Positions 1-7,839 of a stretch of 36,622 nucleotides of DNA are shown here, one piece after another. This DNA comes from CAZZIZ01 sp964654535. GTDB taxonomy: Bacteria > Bacteroidota > Bacteroidia > Chitinophagales > UBA2359. Numbering within the stretch: position 1 is the first letter of the stretch; each line of letters starts with the position of its first letter. The position numbers and the translations under genes are program-made. The stretch is from assembly GCA_964654535.1 (NCBI GenBank), contig CAZZIZ010000010.1, positions 1-36,622 on the forward strand, read 5' to 3'. The notes beneath the pieces were generated by a model. That model saw only the letters and a list, made by a program, of their open reading frames with translations. It did not search any database and was not told the origin of the DNA.

Positions 1-165
1 TCCAACTTGCGGCTCGATAAACAAGTTTTCCTTTGTGAAGCCAGAGCTTTCGACTACCCTGCTTGAGGAGGTTGATCTGTTGTCTCGCGGAATGGACTGA
101 GCGTTAATGGCTTGGCAAACAAAAAGGAATAGGAGTAGGCTACTAAGGGTAATTTTGAATTTCAT
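1..165 (-). CDS. Secreted protein, 5' part only (cut by window edge)
   Basis: An open frame of 55 codons starts with ATG at 165 and runs off the left edge without a stop. The first 23 or so residues form a clear signal peptide: a basic start (MKFK), a leucine/phenylalanine-rich core and an INAQ end, the usual Bacteroidetes cleavage context (A-Q). The mature part seen is serine- and threonine-rich and then reads ENLFIEPQVG, which resembles the first strand of an outer-membrane beta-barrel, but this is inference from ten residues. It is divergent from the OPT transporter at 233, with 67 bp between the two starts. The family cannot be named from this fragment. I am fairly sure it is a real gene because of the signal peptide and the lack of stops. 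Confidence 0.7.
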   Translation of the reverse strand, partial: MKFKITLSSLLLFLFVCQAINAQSIPRDNRSTSSSRVVESSGFTKENLFIEPQVG

Positions 166-232
166 GGGTTCTGCTTAATAGCTGCAAATTATTCTATTAA
201 TGAGGAAGAATCAAAAATTCATATTTTAGAGT

Positions 233-2170
233 ATGTCGAAAGGCCCATATATCCCACCAGAGAAGCATTTACCCGAAATAACCCTTAAAGGAGTCGTTTT
301 GGCGATAGTTCTAACCATCCTCCTCGCAGCAGCCAATGCTTACTTAGGCCTCTATGCTGGCCTAACGGTATCTGCCTCGATTCCTGCAGCAGTCATCTCT
401 ATGATGGTTTTGCGGCTTTTTCGGAAATCCAATATCCTTGAAAACAACGCGGTGCAAACTGCGGCGTCTGCTGGAGAGAGTCTAGCTGCTGGGGTCATCT
501 TTACTTTTCCCGCTTTGATCCTAATGGGTTACTGGGAGAGTTTCAATTATTGGGAAACGGTTTTGATTGCCTTGTCTGGTGGATTGCTTGGTGTGTTGTT
601 TACGATTCCGTTGCGCTCGGCTTTAATTGTTCGTGAAAAATTATTGTTTCCTGAGGGAGTGGCGACTGCGGAGGTTTTGAAAACGGGTGAAAAGTCTACA
701 GGTGGTTCGGCGATTAAGTACCTTTTGTTGGGCGGTTTCTTAGGTGGGGCTATAAAACTTTGCGTTAGCGGTTTCAAATTATGGACGGGCGTATTTGATT
801 GGGCCGCTTTGAAAGGAAAGTTCTACGCCTACTTTGGATTGGACTGTTCGCCCGCGCTGGTTTCTGTAGGATTCATTGTTGGTTTTAGAATTGCACTGCT
901 CGTGTTCTTGGGTGGTGTGGTTAGTTGGTGGATTGCCATTCCGCTCTACGTTTATTTTACTGGTGTGGTTCCTGAAGCTGGGCAATCGGCAACTAGTTTT
1001 GGATTTGGAATTTGGAACAATCAAATTCGCTACCTCGGTGCAGGTGCTATGTTGGCCGGTGGTTTGTGGGCGGTAATTAGTATCCGTGGATCTTTGGCTT
1101 TTGCAGTTAAACAAGGCTTGGCTGCTTTTGGCTCTAGTAAAGACCAAAGCGAATTACCACGTACGGAAAAAGACACACCAATGAAATGGGTGCTGGCCGG
1201 AATTGCCTTTATGATTGTTCCCATCTTTCTGATATACAATTATAACATTGGCATAATGGGCATCGCCGTTTTGATGGCGCTTATTATGGTTGTCGCGGGC
1301 TTTTTGTTTTCTGCTGTTGCTGGTTATATGGCAGGTTTGGTGGGAAGTTCTAACAATCCCATTTCTGGGGTTACCATTGCGACCATATTGGTTTCTTCGT
1401 TGCTCCTTGTTCTTTTACTCGGTAGCGGTAATCCAAAAGGCCCAGCAGCAGCAATAATGATTGGCGCCGTGGTTTGCTGCGCGGCAGCCATTGCGGGTGA
1501 CAATATGCAAGATTTAAAAGCAGGAAACATTTTGGGTGCGACTCCTTACAAGCAACAGATAATGCAGGTCATTGGTGTAGTTTCTGCGGCTTTGGTTATT
1601 CCATTCGTTTTGGATTCGCTTAACTCTTCTTATGGATTTGGGATGCGAACCGAACTCCGGCCCGATGCATTGGCGGCTCCACAAGCGAGCCTTATGCAAA
1701 GTGTTGCTGATGGAGTTTTTGGTGGCAACCTTCCTTGGCCGATGATTTATGCTGGAATTGGATTGGGCATTTTGATTATTCTATTGGATCAGTTTCAATT
1801 GAAGAGGGGTTCTTCTTTCCGCATTCCTGTTTTAGCAGTTGCGGTTGGTTTGTACTTACCATTTGAATTGGACAGCGCGATAATGTTGGGTGGATTGATT
1901 TCTTGGTTTGTTCAAAGAAAATCTGCGAATGCAACAAAAGAATCGAAAGCGGAAAGCGAACAAGACGGCTTACTGTTTGCTTCGGGGCTAATTACCGGCG
2001 AGGCATTGATGGGTATCGTCTTAGCGGTTTACGTGGGAGTCAAAGGTGGCGGAGCCGGTTTGATATTGAGCGAACATCCTGTTGAGGGTTGGCTGGCGTT
2101 AATAATTATTTCCTTGATTGCTTTATTGATGTTCCGCGCTGGTTCTTCTGCTTTAAAAACCCGCAAATAG
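233..2170 (+). CDS. OPT family oligopeptide transporter
   Basis: Integral membrane protein of 645 residues, almost wholly hydrophobic, with about 14-16 membrane segments. It matches the bacterial branch of the oligopeptide transporter (OPT) family, which imports peptides or metal-chelate peptides by proton symport across the inner membrane. Family marks that can be seen are the N-terminal ILENNAVQTAASAGES stretch (residues about 68-83), a loop with SSNNPISGVT near 372-381, and GDNMQDLKAG near 422-431. The length is usual for the bacterial group. The ATG at 233 is chosen because the reading begins with a short polar tail directly before the first membrane helix. The next gene, a POT-type peptide transporter, starts 4 nt after this stop, so the two are probably co-transcribed and both import peptides. 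The substrate itself cannot be read from the sequence. Confidence 0.93.
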   Translation: MSKGPYIPPEKHLPEITLKGVVLAIVLTILLAAANAYLGLYAGLTVSASIPAAVISMMVLRLFRKSNILENNAVQTAASAGESLAAGVIFTFPALILMGYWESFNYWETVLIALSGGLLGVLFTIPLRSALIVREKLLFPEGVATAEVLKTGEKSTGGSAIKYLLLGGFLGGAIKLCVSGFKLWTGVFDWAALKGKFYAYFGLDCSPALVSVGFIVGFRIALLVFLGGVVSWWIAIPLYVYFTGVVPEAGQSATSFGFGIWNNQIRYLGAGAMLAGGLWAVISIRGSLAFAVKQGLAAFGSSKDQSELPRTEKDTPMKWVLAGIAFMIVPIFLIYNYNIGIMGIAVLMALIMVVAGFLFSAVAGYMAGLVGSSNNPISGVTIATILVSSLLLVLLLGSGNPKGPAAAIMIGAVVCCAAAIAGDNMQDLKAGNILGATPYKQQIMQVIGVVSAALVIPFVLDSLNSSYGFGMRTELRPDALAAPQASLMQSVADGVFGGNLPWPMIYAGIGLGILIILLDQFQLKRGSSFRIPVLAVAVGLYLPFELDSAIMLGGLISWFVQRKSANATKESKAESEQDGLLFASGLITGEALMGIVLAVYVGVKGGGAGLILSEHPVEGWLALIIISLIALLMFRAGSSALKTRK

Positions 2171-2174
2171 TATT

Positions 2175-3518
2175 TTGAATTCCCTAAAAGCAAAAATGCC
2201 CAGTGGCATTCCCTACATCATAGGGAATGAAGTTGCGGAGCGATTTAGCTATTACGGAATGAAGGGTATACTCGTCATTTTTATGACGAAGTACTTGCTG
2301 GACTCCAACGGGCAGTCTGCCCCAATGTCCGAGAGCGATGCTAGCCAATGGGTTTACTGGTTTGGCGCGGCGAACTACATCTTGCCACTGTTTGGATCAT
2401 TTTTAGCTGACATCTTTATAGGAAAATATCGAACCATTATATGGTTGTCTATCGTGTACTGCTTGGGTCACCTAGCACTTGCGCTTAACGAAACGCAAAC
2501 GGGTCTCGCGATTGGTCTGGGATTAATTGCTTTGGGTTCTGGTGGAATAAAGCCCTGCGTTTCAGCGCACGTTGGCGACCAGTTTGATGAGTCGAACAAA
2601 AGCTTACTCGACAAAATTTATTTCTATTTCTATTTCGCCATAAACTTAGGCGCGGTTGTTTCTGGTTTGTTGATTCCAGTTTTGCTCAGCAAGTTTGGAC
2701 CGCACGTCGCTTTTGGTTTACCTGGTTTCTTAATGCTTATCGCTACCATTGTGTTTTACTTGGGACGCAAAGATTACATTGCTATAAAACCCGGCGGTAG
2801 TGATTATTTCAAAGAGCTGTTTAGCTCGGAGGGTTTGCGAGCCGTTGGTTATCTGGTGCCCATCTTTGCTTGCACGGCGGTGTTCTGGTCTTTGTTCGAG
2901 CAAACCGCTACCTCTTGGATTATTCAGGCCGACAAAATGGATTTAAACGTCAACCTAGGGTTTGTGCAGTTTGAGTTCTTACCCTCGCAGCTCTATGCCA
3001 TGAATCCATTTTTGATTTTGGTTGTGATTCCGCTCTTTTCATTTTTGATTTATCCCGCGGTAGAAAAAGTTTGGAAAATCAGTCCTTTTCAAAAACTATG
3101 GATTGGGATGATTGTAAGTGCAATGAGCTTTGTGCTGCTCGCTTTGGTCGAAACAAAATTAGGATTGGGTGAGAAACCTTCTTTAATCTGGCATTTCTGG
3201 GCTTATGTTTTTCTCACTTCTGGTGAGGTAATGATTTCGATTACTTCTCTGGAAATAGCTTACAAGCAATCTCCACCGCGATTGAAGTCTTTGTTTATGA
3301 GTTTCTACTTGGCCTCGATTTCCCTCGGTAATGTTATTGCCGCAGGTATCAATTGGTTTATCCAAAACCCTGATGGAACGAGCAAGCTTGCGGGCGCATC
3401 TTACTTCTGGTTCTTTGTTTATTTGGTTTTAGGAGCTGCGGTTTTGCTCGCTGTCATTTCGCTCTTTTACAAAGAGCAAGAGTTTATTCAGCCAGAGGAG
3501 CTTCGGGAGGCGCCTTAA
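2175..3518 (+). CDS. POT/PTR2 family proton-dependent peptide transporter
   Basis: A 447-residue major-facilitator protein of the proton-dependent oligopeptide transporter (POT) family, which takes up di- and tripeptides with protons. The diagnostic first-helix motif ExxERFxYYG is present (E19, E22, R23, F24, Y26, Y27 counted from the TTG start). GSGGIKPCVSAHVGDQF near residues 120-136 is the conserved POT loop between helices 4 and 5. At 447 residues it is somewhat shorter than many bacterial POTs. The frame opens with TTG at 2175, 4 nt after the OPT stop; an in-frame ATG at 2196 would remove only seven residues and is equally possible. Its stop lies 1 nt from the stop of the convergent lipoprotein gene, leaving no room for a terminator. 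Confidence 0.93.
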   Translation: MNSLKAKMPSGIPYIIGNEVAERFSYYGMKGILVIFMTKYLLDSNGQSAPMSESDASQWVYWFGAANYILPLFGSFLADIFIGKYRTIIWLSIVYCLGHLALALNETQTGLAIGLGLIALGSGGIKPCVSAHVGDQFDESNKSLLDKIYFYFYFAINLGAVVSGLLIPVLLSKFGPHVAFGLPGFLMLIATIVFYLGRKDYIAIKPGGSDYFKELFSSEGLRAVGYLVPIFACTAVFWSLFEQTATSWIIQADKMDLNVNLGFVQFEFLPSQLYAMNPFLILVVIPLFSFLIYPAVEKVWKISPFQKLWIGMIVSAMSFVLLALVETKLGLGEKPSLIWHFWAYVFLTSGEVMISITSLEIAYKQSPPRLKSLFMSFYLASISLGNVIAAGINWFIQNPDGTSKLAGASYFWFFVYLVLGAAVLLAVISLFYKEQEFIQPEELREAP

Positions 3519-3519
3519 C

Positions 3520-4563
3520 TTATTCTATTACATTAAAAGGAACGGTTAGGGTATCGGCATTTTCATGGCGATCTGTTGCTATGATACGCAAATCAAAAAC
3601 GCCTGGGTCGTTCGGAGTTGCGATTTCAATATTCGAAAAGTCAACTATTCTGCTTGGCATATCGGTATAATCGAAATCGTTATCAATTGAAGCTCCATCG
3701 ACGTTGAATATCTCTAGTCGAACTGTGTTGACTCGATCCAGATCTTCAGCTATACCGAAAGCACTAAACACTGATCCCGCTGTGACTTCAAAGCCTTCAG
3801 CTTGCTGTGTAGGGTTGTCCAATGTTATTACTGGACCTTCGGTATCTAAAGTCAATCCAAAAATGCGCTGTCTAAAATTGTTCAGGCTATCATAAGCCCC
3901 AACTAAAAAACTGTAGTCTCCGGGGTCTTCTGGATAGAGCATATTGTTGTCTGAAAAATTTACCGAGTCTTCGGTTAAGGTTGCGGGCTCAAAATCCAAA
4001 AGACTAAGTTCATCTTCACCATCAAGCACTACTAACATTCCTCTGTCAATGAAACTTGTGTCTAACACAAATCCACCTACGTCAAAGGACTGACCAAAGT
4101 CTATCCCTAAAAATATTTCACCCTGGTTATCTAGCGAGTCAGTTAATCTTATTGTAGGTCCAGCACTATCTAATCCATTGCGCACATCAAATTCAAAAGA
4201 CTCGGTATTACTTTCGTTTCCTTCTTCATCTACACAAGTGAGTTCGATGGTACAGGTTTCTGACTGGAGATCTAAAACAAGTGGGAAACCGGACATGAAA
4301 TCCAAGGACTCTCCAATGGTAGGAAACTCTACTGTTTCAGTCCACTCCGATAATGGGCAGTCCACTTCGGCCCGCACAAAATCCAGACTTATATCATCGG
4401 CACAGCTTAGTTGAAAGCTCACAAATTCACCTGAAAAAACAGATTGCCCATCATTTGATGGCGACAAGATCAAACTGGGTATTTCTTCGTCGCGGTCGTT
4501 CTTAATACAAGCTGCAAACAATAGGGTAATCAAAAGCGCTAGGGCAATGGGGTAAAATCGCAT
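3520..4563 (-). CDS. Lipoprotein with Ig-like repeats (DUF4625-like)
   Basis: A 347-residue lipoprotein: a hydrophobic signal ends in the lipobox LFAAC, with Cys19 as the lipidated residue, followed by polar KNDRDEE. The rest is acidic and beta-rich, with two or three repeated Ig-like segments. The last (about 245-347), with the pattern xGxVFSAFGIAEDLDRVNTV.LEI and a final IIATDRHENADT.TVPF strand, resembles Bacteroidetes DUF4625 lipoproteins; this family call is a recollection and not certain. It is the last gene of a minus-strand group, 12 nt after the Omp28-like gene, so it probably belongs to the same envelope module. It is likely anchored in the outer membrane. No enzymatic motif is visible. 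Confidence 0.75.
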   Translation of the reverse strand: MRFYPIALALLITLLFAACIKNDRDEEIPSLILSPSNDGQSVFSGEFVSFQLSCADDISLDFVRAEVDCPLSEWTETVEFPTIGESLDFMSGFPLVLDLQSETCTIELTCVDEEGNESNTESFEFDVRNGLDSAGPTIRLTDSLDNQGEIFLGIDFGQSFDVGGFVLDTSFIDRGMLVVLDGEDELSLLDFEPATLTEDSVNFSDNNMLYPEDPGDYSFLVGAYDSLNNFRQRIFGLTLDTEGPVITLDNPTQQAEGFEVTAGSVFSAFGIAEDLDRVNTVRLEIFNVDGASIDNDFDYTDMPSRIVDFSNIEIATPNDPGVFDLRIIATDRHENADTLTVPFNVIE

Positions 4564-4575
4564 GCTGCAAGTCTA

Positions 4576-5466
4576 TTACAAATTTGACTTAGCTGCTTGT
4601 AAAACTTCCAAGCTTGTGCCCCCTCTGTGTACGATGGCCGCAAATTCAATATTTTCGGTGTTCCACACCTCGGGAATTTCTGTTATACAAAAGTTTCGGG
4701 TCACTTTTGTTCCTGCCACTTTGTTCTCACCAGGGCCAATTAAGATGGAACCAGAAGTAGTGGTCAACAATTGGCGGACTATATGGTTGTGCTCATAATT
4801 ATCATCGGTAGAGTTATCTGGAAGTTTTTGCTTGTCGATAATGTGGCTCTCCAAAACATACACCGTTATAAAATGATCTTCGCTAGAATCTTCGTGATAA
4901 ACAACTTCAGCCGATACTTCTAGGGTACCACTGTTAATTACACCCTTTACACTCAAGTTAACCGCCGGCGTAAGTTCAGACCTTATGTCGTAAAAATCAA
5001 TCCAACTGGTTTCGCTTACTTCTGTTGGATCCATAATCTCAGTTGGGAATTGTGGAAATACAAATAGGTCTGTTGAGGCTGAAGGAATACCAAATCCCAT
5101 AAACTGAGTGAAATAAGTTGTGCCTTCGCTTAAAGTAAAATCTTGTGCTGCTCCATCGACGGGATCAAAAATTCCACCTAGAGTGGTGTGCATACCGATT
5201 GGAACAAAAGTCTCATCGTGCAGATCTAAAATTCCTTGAACCGCCGCAGCACCCTTGGGGCAGTTCGCACAGTTCGCACCCGTGAACTCCATCATAAAAA
5301 CGCGCTTCACTTCAGGGACAGGGACAGTTTCAAGTATTTCTACAATTTCCGAATCTTCAGAACAAGCCGCATTTCCAAAGTCTATACCTGGCCCAATTTC
5401 GGGATCACAAGAAGTGAAAGAAAACAGCACGCACAAAATCAAAAGAACTCTATATAAACTCATCAA
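4576..5466 (-). CDS. Omp28-related outer membrane lipoprotein
   Basis: A 296-residue lipoprotein of the Omp28 family, known from Porphyromonas as a surface-exposed outer-membrane protein. The signal peptide ends at lipobox SFTSC (Cys20). A thioredoxin-like segment follows: VFMMEFTGANCANCPKG at about residues 56-72, with Cys66 and Cys69 spaced CxxC, then PIGMHTT and a predicted fold around it. The C-terminal half (about 165-296) is beta-rich and carries the family pattern AEVVYHED...ITVYVLESHI and NHIVRQLLT. It lies 6 nt downstream of the DUF6029 gene and 12 nt upstream of the second lipoprotein, in one operon, and this operon is divergent from a TlpA thioredoxin gene. The CxxC suggests thiol chemistry, but the function of Omp28 proteins is not established. 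Confidence 0.88.
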   Translation of the reverse strand: MMSLYRVLLILCVLFSFTSCDPEIGPGIDFGNAACSEDSEIVEILETVPVPEVKRVFMMEFTGANCANCPKGAAAVQGILDLHDETFVPIGMHTTLGGIFDPVDGAAQDFTLSEGTTYFTQFMGFGIPSASTDLFVFPQFPTEIMDPTEVSETSWIDFYDIRSELTPAVNLSVKGVINSGTLEVSAEVVYHEDSSEDHFITVYVLESHIIDKQKLPDNSTDDNYEHNHIVRQLLTTTSGSILIGPGENKVAGTKVTRNFCITEIPEVWNTENIEFAAIVHRGGTSLEVLQAAKSNL

Positions 5467-5472
5467 ACAAAT

Positions 5473-7134
5473 TTAGAAAGAAGTGGTCATTCCAATTTTC
5501 AGTCCGTTGAAGGCTGGTTCGAATCTACACACACCTCCGGTACAAACAATACCTTCAACTTGCCTAACAAAGCTGAGCGCAAAGCGACTGGCTTTCTCTG
5601 TATAGAAAACACTGAAATCGTAATAATGAATGTCCGTGTCGATACTATACATATCCGACGCAGAGACAGAATATTTAGGAGCAATATTAAATTCAACTAA
5701 TCCATAAACCCAATCTCCTAAGTCTTGCAATTGGTCTGGGTTCGGATCTTTTTCGCCGCCCAAAACGAACTGCCTTTTGGTTAACAAGTATTGTGCTTCT
5801 GCTCTAATAGATTTCTTTCGGGTGATTTTGTAAGTGGTCTCAAAAAATGGAGAAATTGTATTTACCCAATCACTTTTGCCCGGCCCTTGATAAACCAAGA
5901 GGTTATAATCGACCAGATTGAAGCCGGTTAAAAACTTCCAATCCGATCCTTTCTTTTTTATTTCTGCATCAACATAGACTTCCTGAAACAACTTGCCATT
6001 ATCATCTTCGATGTAGCTGTAGTTCGCAGTGAACACCAATCCTTTTTTAGGAGAATAAATTGCGTCTAGTTGATAACCCGTTTCATCCAAAAATTGTGCA
6101 TTGGATTGGTAGCGAGCCGGCAGTCGCAATGAGTTTTGTCTTGCCAGCGGCGGAATAAAATTTATGATGCCATTGAACAAGCCTTGATTTGCCGAGGTGC
6201 GAAAATCAAAAAACTTGGTATCTCTGAAGCTCGCTGAAATGCCGAAGCCCTTTACAGAATATCCAATACTACTATAAAACACCTGTCCCTCTTCATTAAT
6301 TAAGAAGTTGCCGCTATTCAATCGAGAGTCGCGCAAGGTGTCTTCTGACTTCCAAGCGTACTCAGCTAAAATTGTCCAGTTCTTTAAATAAACGCTGGTG
6401 TAAAATGAATGTACGAATGCGTTGTGCCTTGGTACAAATCTAGTTTCCAGTGGTTGACTATTAATGCTATTTGCAATTTGGTTAATGGAAGCCAAATCGG
6501 TGGTACGATTTACGAATCCATAGCCAGGTGAGAAGCGCACCCCGGATTCACCAATTTGAAAATTGCCCTCTAGATTAACTCCTTTTACAAATGGCTCAAA
6601 AACTTCAAACAGGTCTTTATCGCCAGGACCAACAAACTGCGAAATCGATTTTAACTTTCCACCAAATGCTTTGAATTGCACGTTTTCGCCCAGGTCGTAT
6701 TTTGCTTGTATTCCCAACAAGGGACTGTCCAATCCTAAGCCACGATTTTCATAGGTTCGATAGATAAAGCCATTTCCAATTTGATCGTAGATGTGTCCAA
6801 CTTCTACAGACAGCTTATCGATTCTCTTTTTAACATAAAATCTACCGATACCCACCCCATTATTTATGGTTTGTCCTCCACTAAAAAGATCCGAATTGTT
6901 AAAAGCGTCGAGTCTTAGCCCAATTTCCAGATCGCTTTCGTGTACATAATTAAGGTTGAACCACATTTCCATACCCGAAAAGGCCCACCTATAAAACTCG
7001 GTATCAGGGGTTATGTCCTCATCTCGATCGAATACTTTAACATTTAATTGAACATCTCCCGAAAAACGACCTTGTGCATTCAGATTGAATGTGAAAAAGG
7101 CCAGAAGACAGAACGATAAAAACTTTTCAAGCAT
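5473..7134 (-). CDS. DUF6029 family outer-membrane beta-barrel protein
   Basis: A 553-residue protein with a signal peptide ending FNLNAQ (about residue 21). The mature part is made of alternating aromatic beta strands and ends in phenylalanine (IGMTTSF), as expected for an outer-membrane barrel inserted by BAM. The N-terminal block RFSGDVQLNVKVFDRDE and the YENRGLGLDSPLLGI region near 128-142 fit the Bacteroidetes DUF6029 family as I recall it. The gene heads the minus-strand operon with Omp28 and a second lipoprotein, and its start lies 98 bp from the divergent tlpA-like gene. Such TlpA/DUF6029/Omp28 groupings recur in Flavobacteriia, to my recollection. The role is unknown; a barrel that exposes or transports the two lipoproteins is speculation. 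Confidence 0.82.
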   Translation of the reverse strand: MLEKFLSFCLLAFFTFNLNAQGRFSGDVQLNVKVFDRDEDITPDTEFYRWAFSGMEMWFNLNYVHESDLEIGLRLDAFNNSDLFSGGQTINNGVGIGRFYVKKRIDKLSVEVGHIYDQIGNGFIYRTYENRGLGLDSPLLGIQAKYDLGENVQFKAFGGKLKSISQFVGPGDKDLFEVFEPFVKGVNLEGNFQIGESGVRFSPGYGFVNRTTDLASINQIANSINSQPLETRFVPRHNAFVHSFYTSVYLKNWTILAEYAWKSEDTLRDSRLNSGNFLINEEGQVFYSSIGYSVKGFGISASFRDTKFFDFRTSANQGLFNGIINFIPPLARQNSLRLPARYQSNAQFLDETGYQLDAIYSPKKGLVFTANYSYIEDDNGKLFQEVYVDAEIKKKGSDWKFLTGFNLVDYNLLVYQGPGKSDWVNTISPFFETTYKITRKKSIRAEAQYLLTKRQFVLGGEKDPNPDQLQDLGDWVYGLVEFNIAPKYSVSASDMYSIDTDIHYYDFSVFYTEKASRFALSFVRQVEGIVCTGGVCRFEPAFNGLKIGMTTSF

Positions 7135-7232
7135 GGCTGATTTGGGTTAAATTGCACGTTCAATTTAGTCCTTAGTTTTTTAAACCATTGTCAAGGTTTT
7201 CCATCTTAGGTCTTAGATAAAATCGAAAATCA
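7135..7232. promoter_or_regulatory. Divergent control region of the DUF6029 operon and tlpA-like gene
   Basis: This 98-bp AT-rich gap must carry both promoters. On the minus strand a TTGAC is followed 22 nt later by TAAATTGA, a weak match to the Bacteroidetes -33/-7 pattern. On the plus strand TAGTTTTT matches the -7 consensus TAnnTTTG in seven of eight positions. Neither is strong enough to fix a start site. Confidence 0.35.
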
Positions 7233-7724
7233 ATGAAACAGCTACTTAGAATAGGTTTCGCGCTCTTATTTTGTGCGGGTTTACACGCTCAAGACGCCCT
7301 TCCAGATATTGAATTGACAGATTTAGACGGAAACAAAGTAAGTCTGAGCGATTATTCCGAAAACGGCAAAATTACGGTGTTCAGCTTCTGGGCCACCTGG
7401 TGTGCACCTTGTAAAAAAGAACTAAGCAATATATCTGACATTTACGAAGACTGGACCGACGAATGGGAGGTTGAGGTTGTGGCCGTAAATATTGACGACC
7501 AAAGGAATTTTGGGAAGGTGAAGCCTTACGTAGATGGTCAAAGCTGGCCTTTTACCGTAGTAATGGATCCAAACGAACAGCTCAAACGCGCTTTGAACTT
7601 CCAAACTGTTCCCTACACTTTTGTGTTAGACAAAGAAGGCAATGTGGCTTATCAGCATACTGGATATGTTGAAGGCGATGAATATGAGTTGGAAGAACTC
7701 ATAGAGGAGTTAGACGCTAAGTAG
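7233..7724 (+). CDS. TlpA-like periplasmic thiol:disulfide oxidoreductase
   Basis: A 163-residue secreted thioredoxin of the TlpA/ResA type. The signal peptide ends CAGLHAQ (about residue 20). The redox site is WATWCAPCKK with Cys57 and Cys60, and a proline before a strand (TVPYTFVLDKEG, about 126-137) supplies the usual cis-Pro loop. The insert between the active site and that loop (DIYEDWTDEWEVEVVAVNIDDQ) is typical of TlpA-like proteins. It acts in the periplasm, probably keeping protein cysteines reduced. It is transcribed alone: the promoter lies in the 98-bp gap shared with the divergent DUF6029-Omp28 operon, and a strong terminator follows 20 nt after the stop. Its neighbourhood with the CxxC protein Omp28 hints at a redox partner, which is inference. 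Confidence 0.92.
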   Translation: MKQLLRIGFALLFCAGLHAQDALPDIELTDLDGNKVSLSDYSENGKITVFSFWATWCAPCKKELSNISDIYEDWTDEWEVEVVAVNIDDQRNFGKVKPYVDGQSWPFTVVMDPNEQLKRALNFQTVPYTFVLDKEGNVAYQHTGYVEGDEYELEELIEELDAK

Positions 7725-7743
7725 TACTCTCAATAAAAAGATT

Positions 7744-7775
7744 AAAACCCCATTGCTTCGCAGTGGGGTTTTTTT
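7744..7775 (+). terminator. Intrinsic terminator of the tlpA-like gene
   Basis: AAAACCCCATTGC pairs with a following arm ending AGTGGGGTTTT around a TTC loop, with one G-T pair. Seven T residues follow the G-run (7769-7775). The strong GC stem and T-tract make this a confident call. Confidence 0.92.
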
Positions 7776-7839
7776 GTCCCCTAAATCCAGAAGCTCTCGC
7801 TTCTCATCAGGAATACACGCTTTTGATTATTTTTAATGC

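Noticed and set aside
876..1239. Many small frames on both strands inside the large genes, for example within the OPT, nrdA and uvrB genes.
   Set aside because: They are shadows of well-supported genes in another frame, with no family likeness or signal peptide.
7836..7838. ATG just before the FG-GAP gene.
   Set aside because: It is in a different frame from the signal peptide; the GTG at 7840 is the only fitting start.
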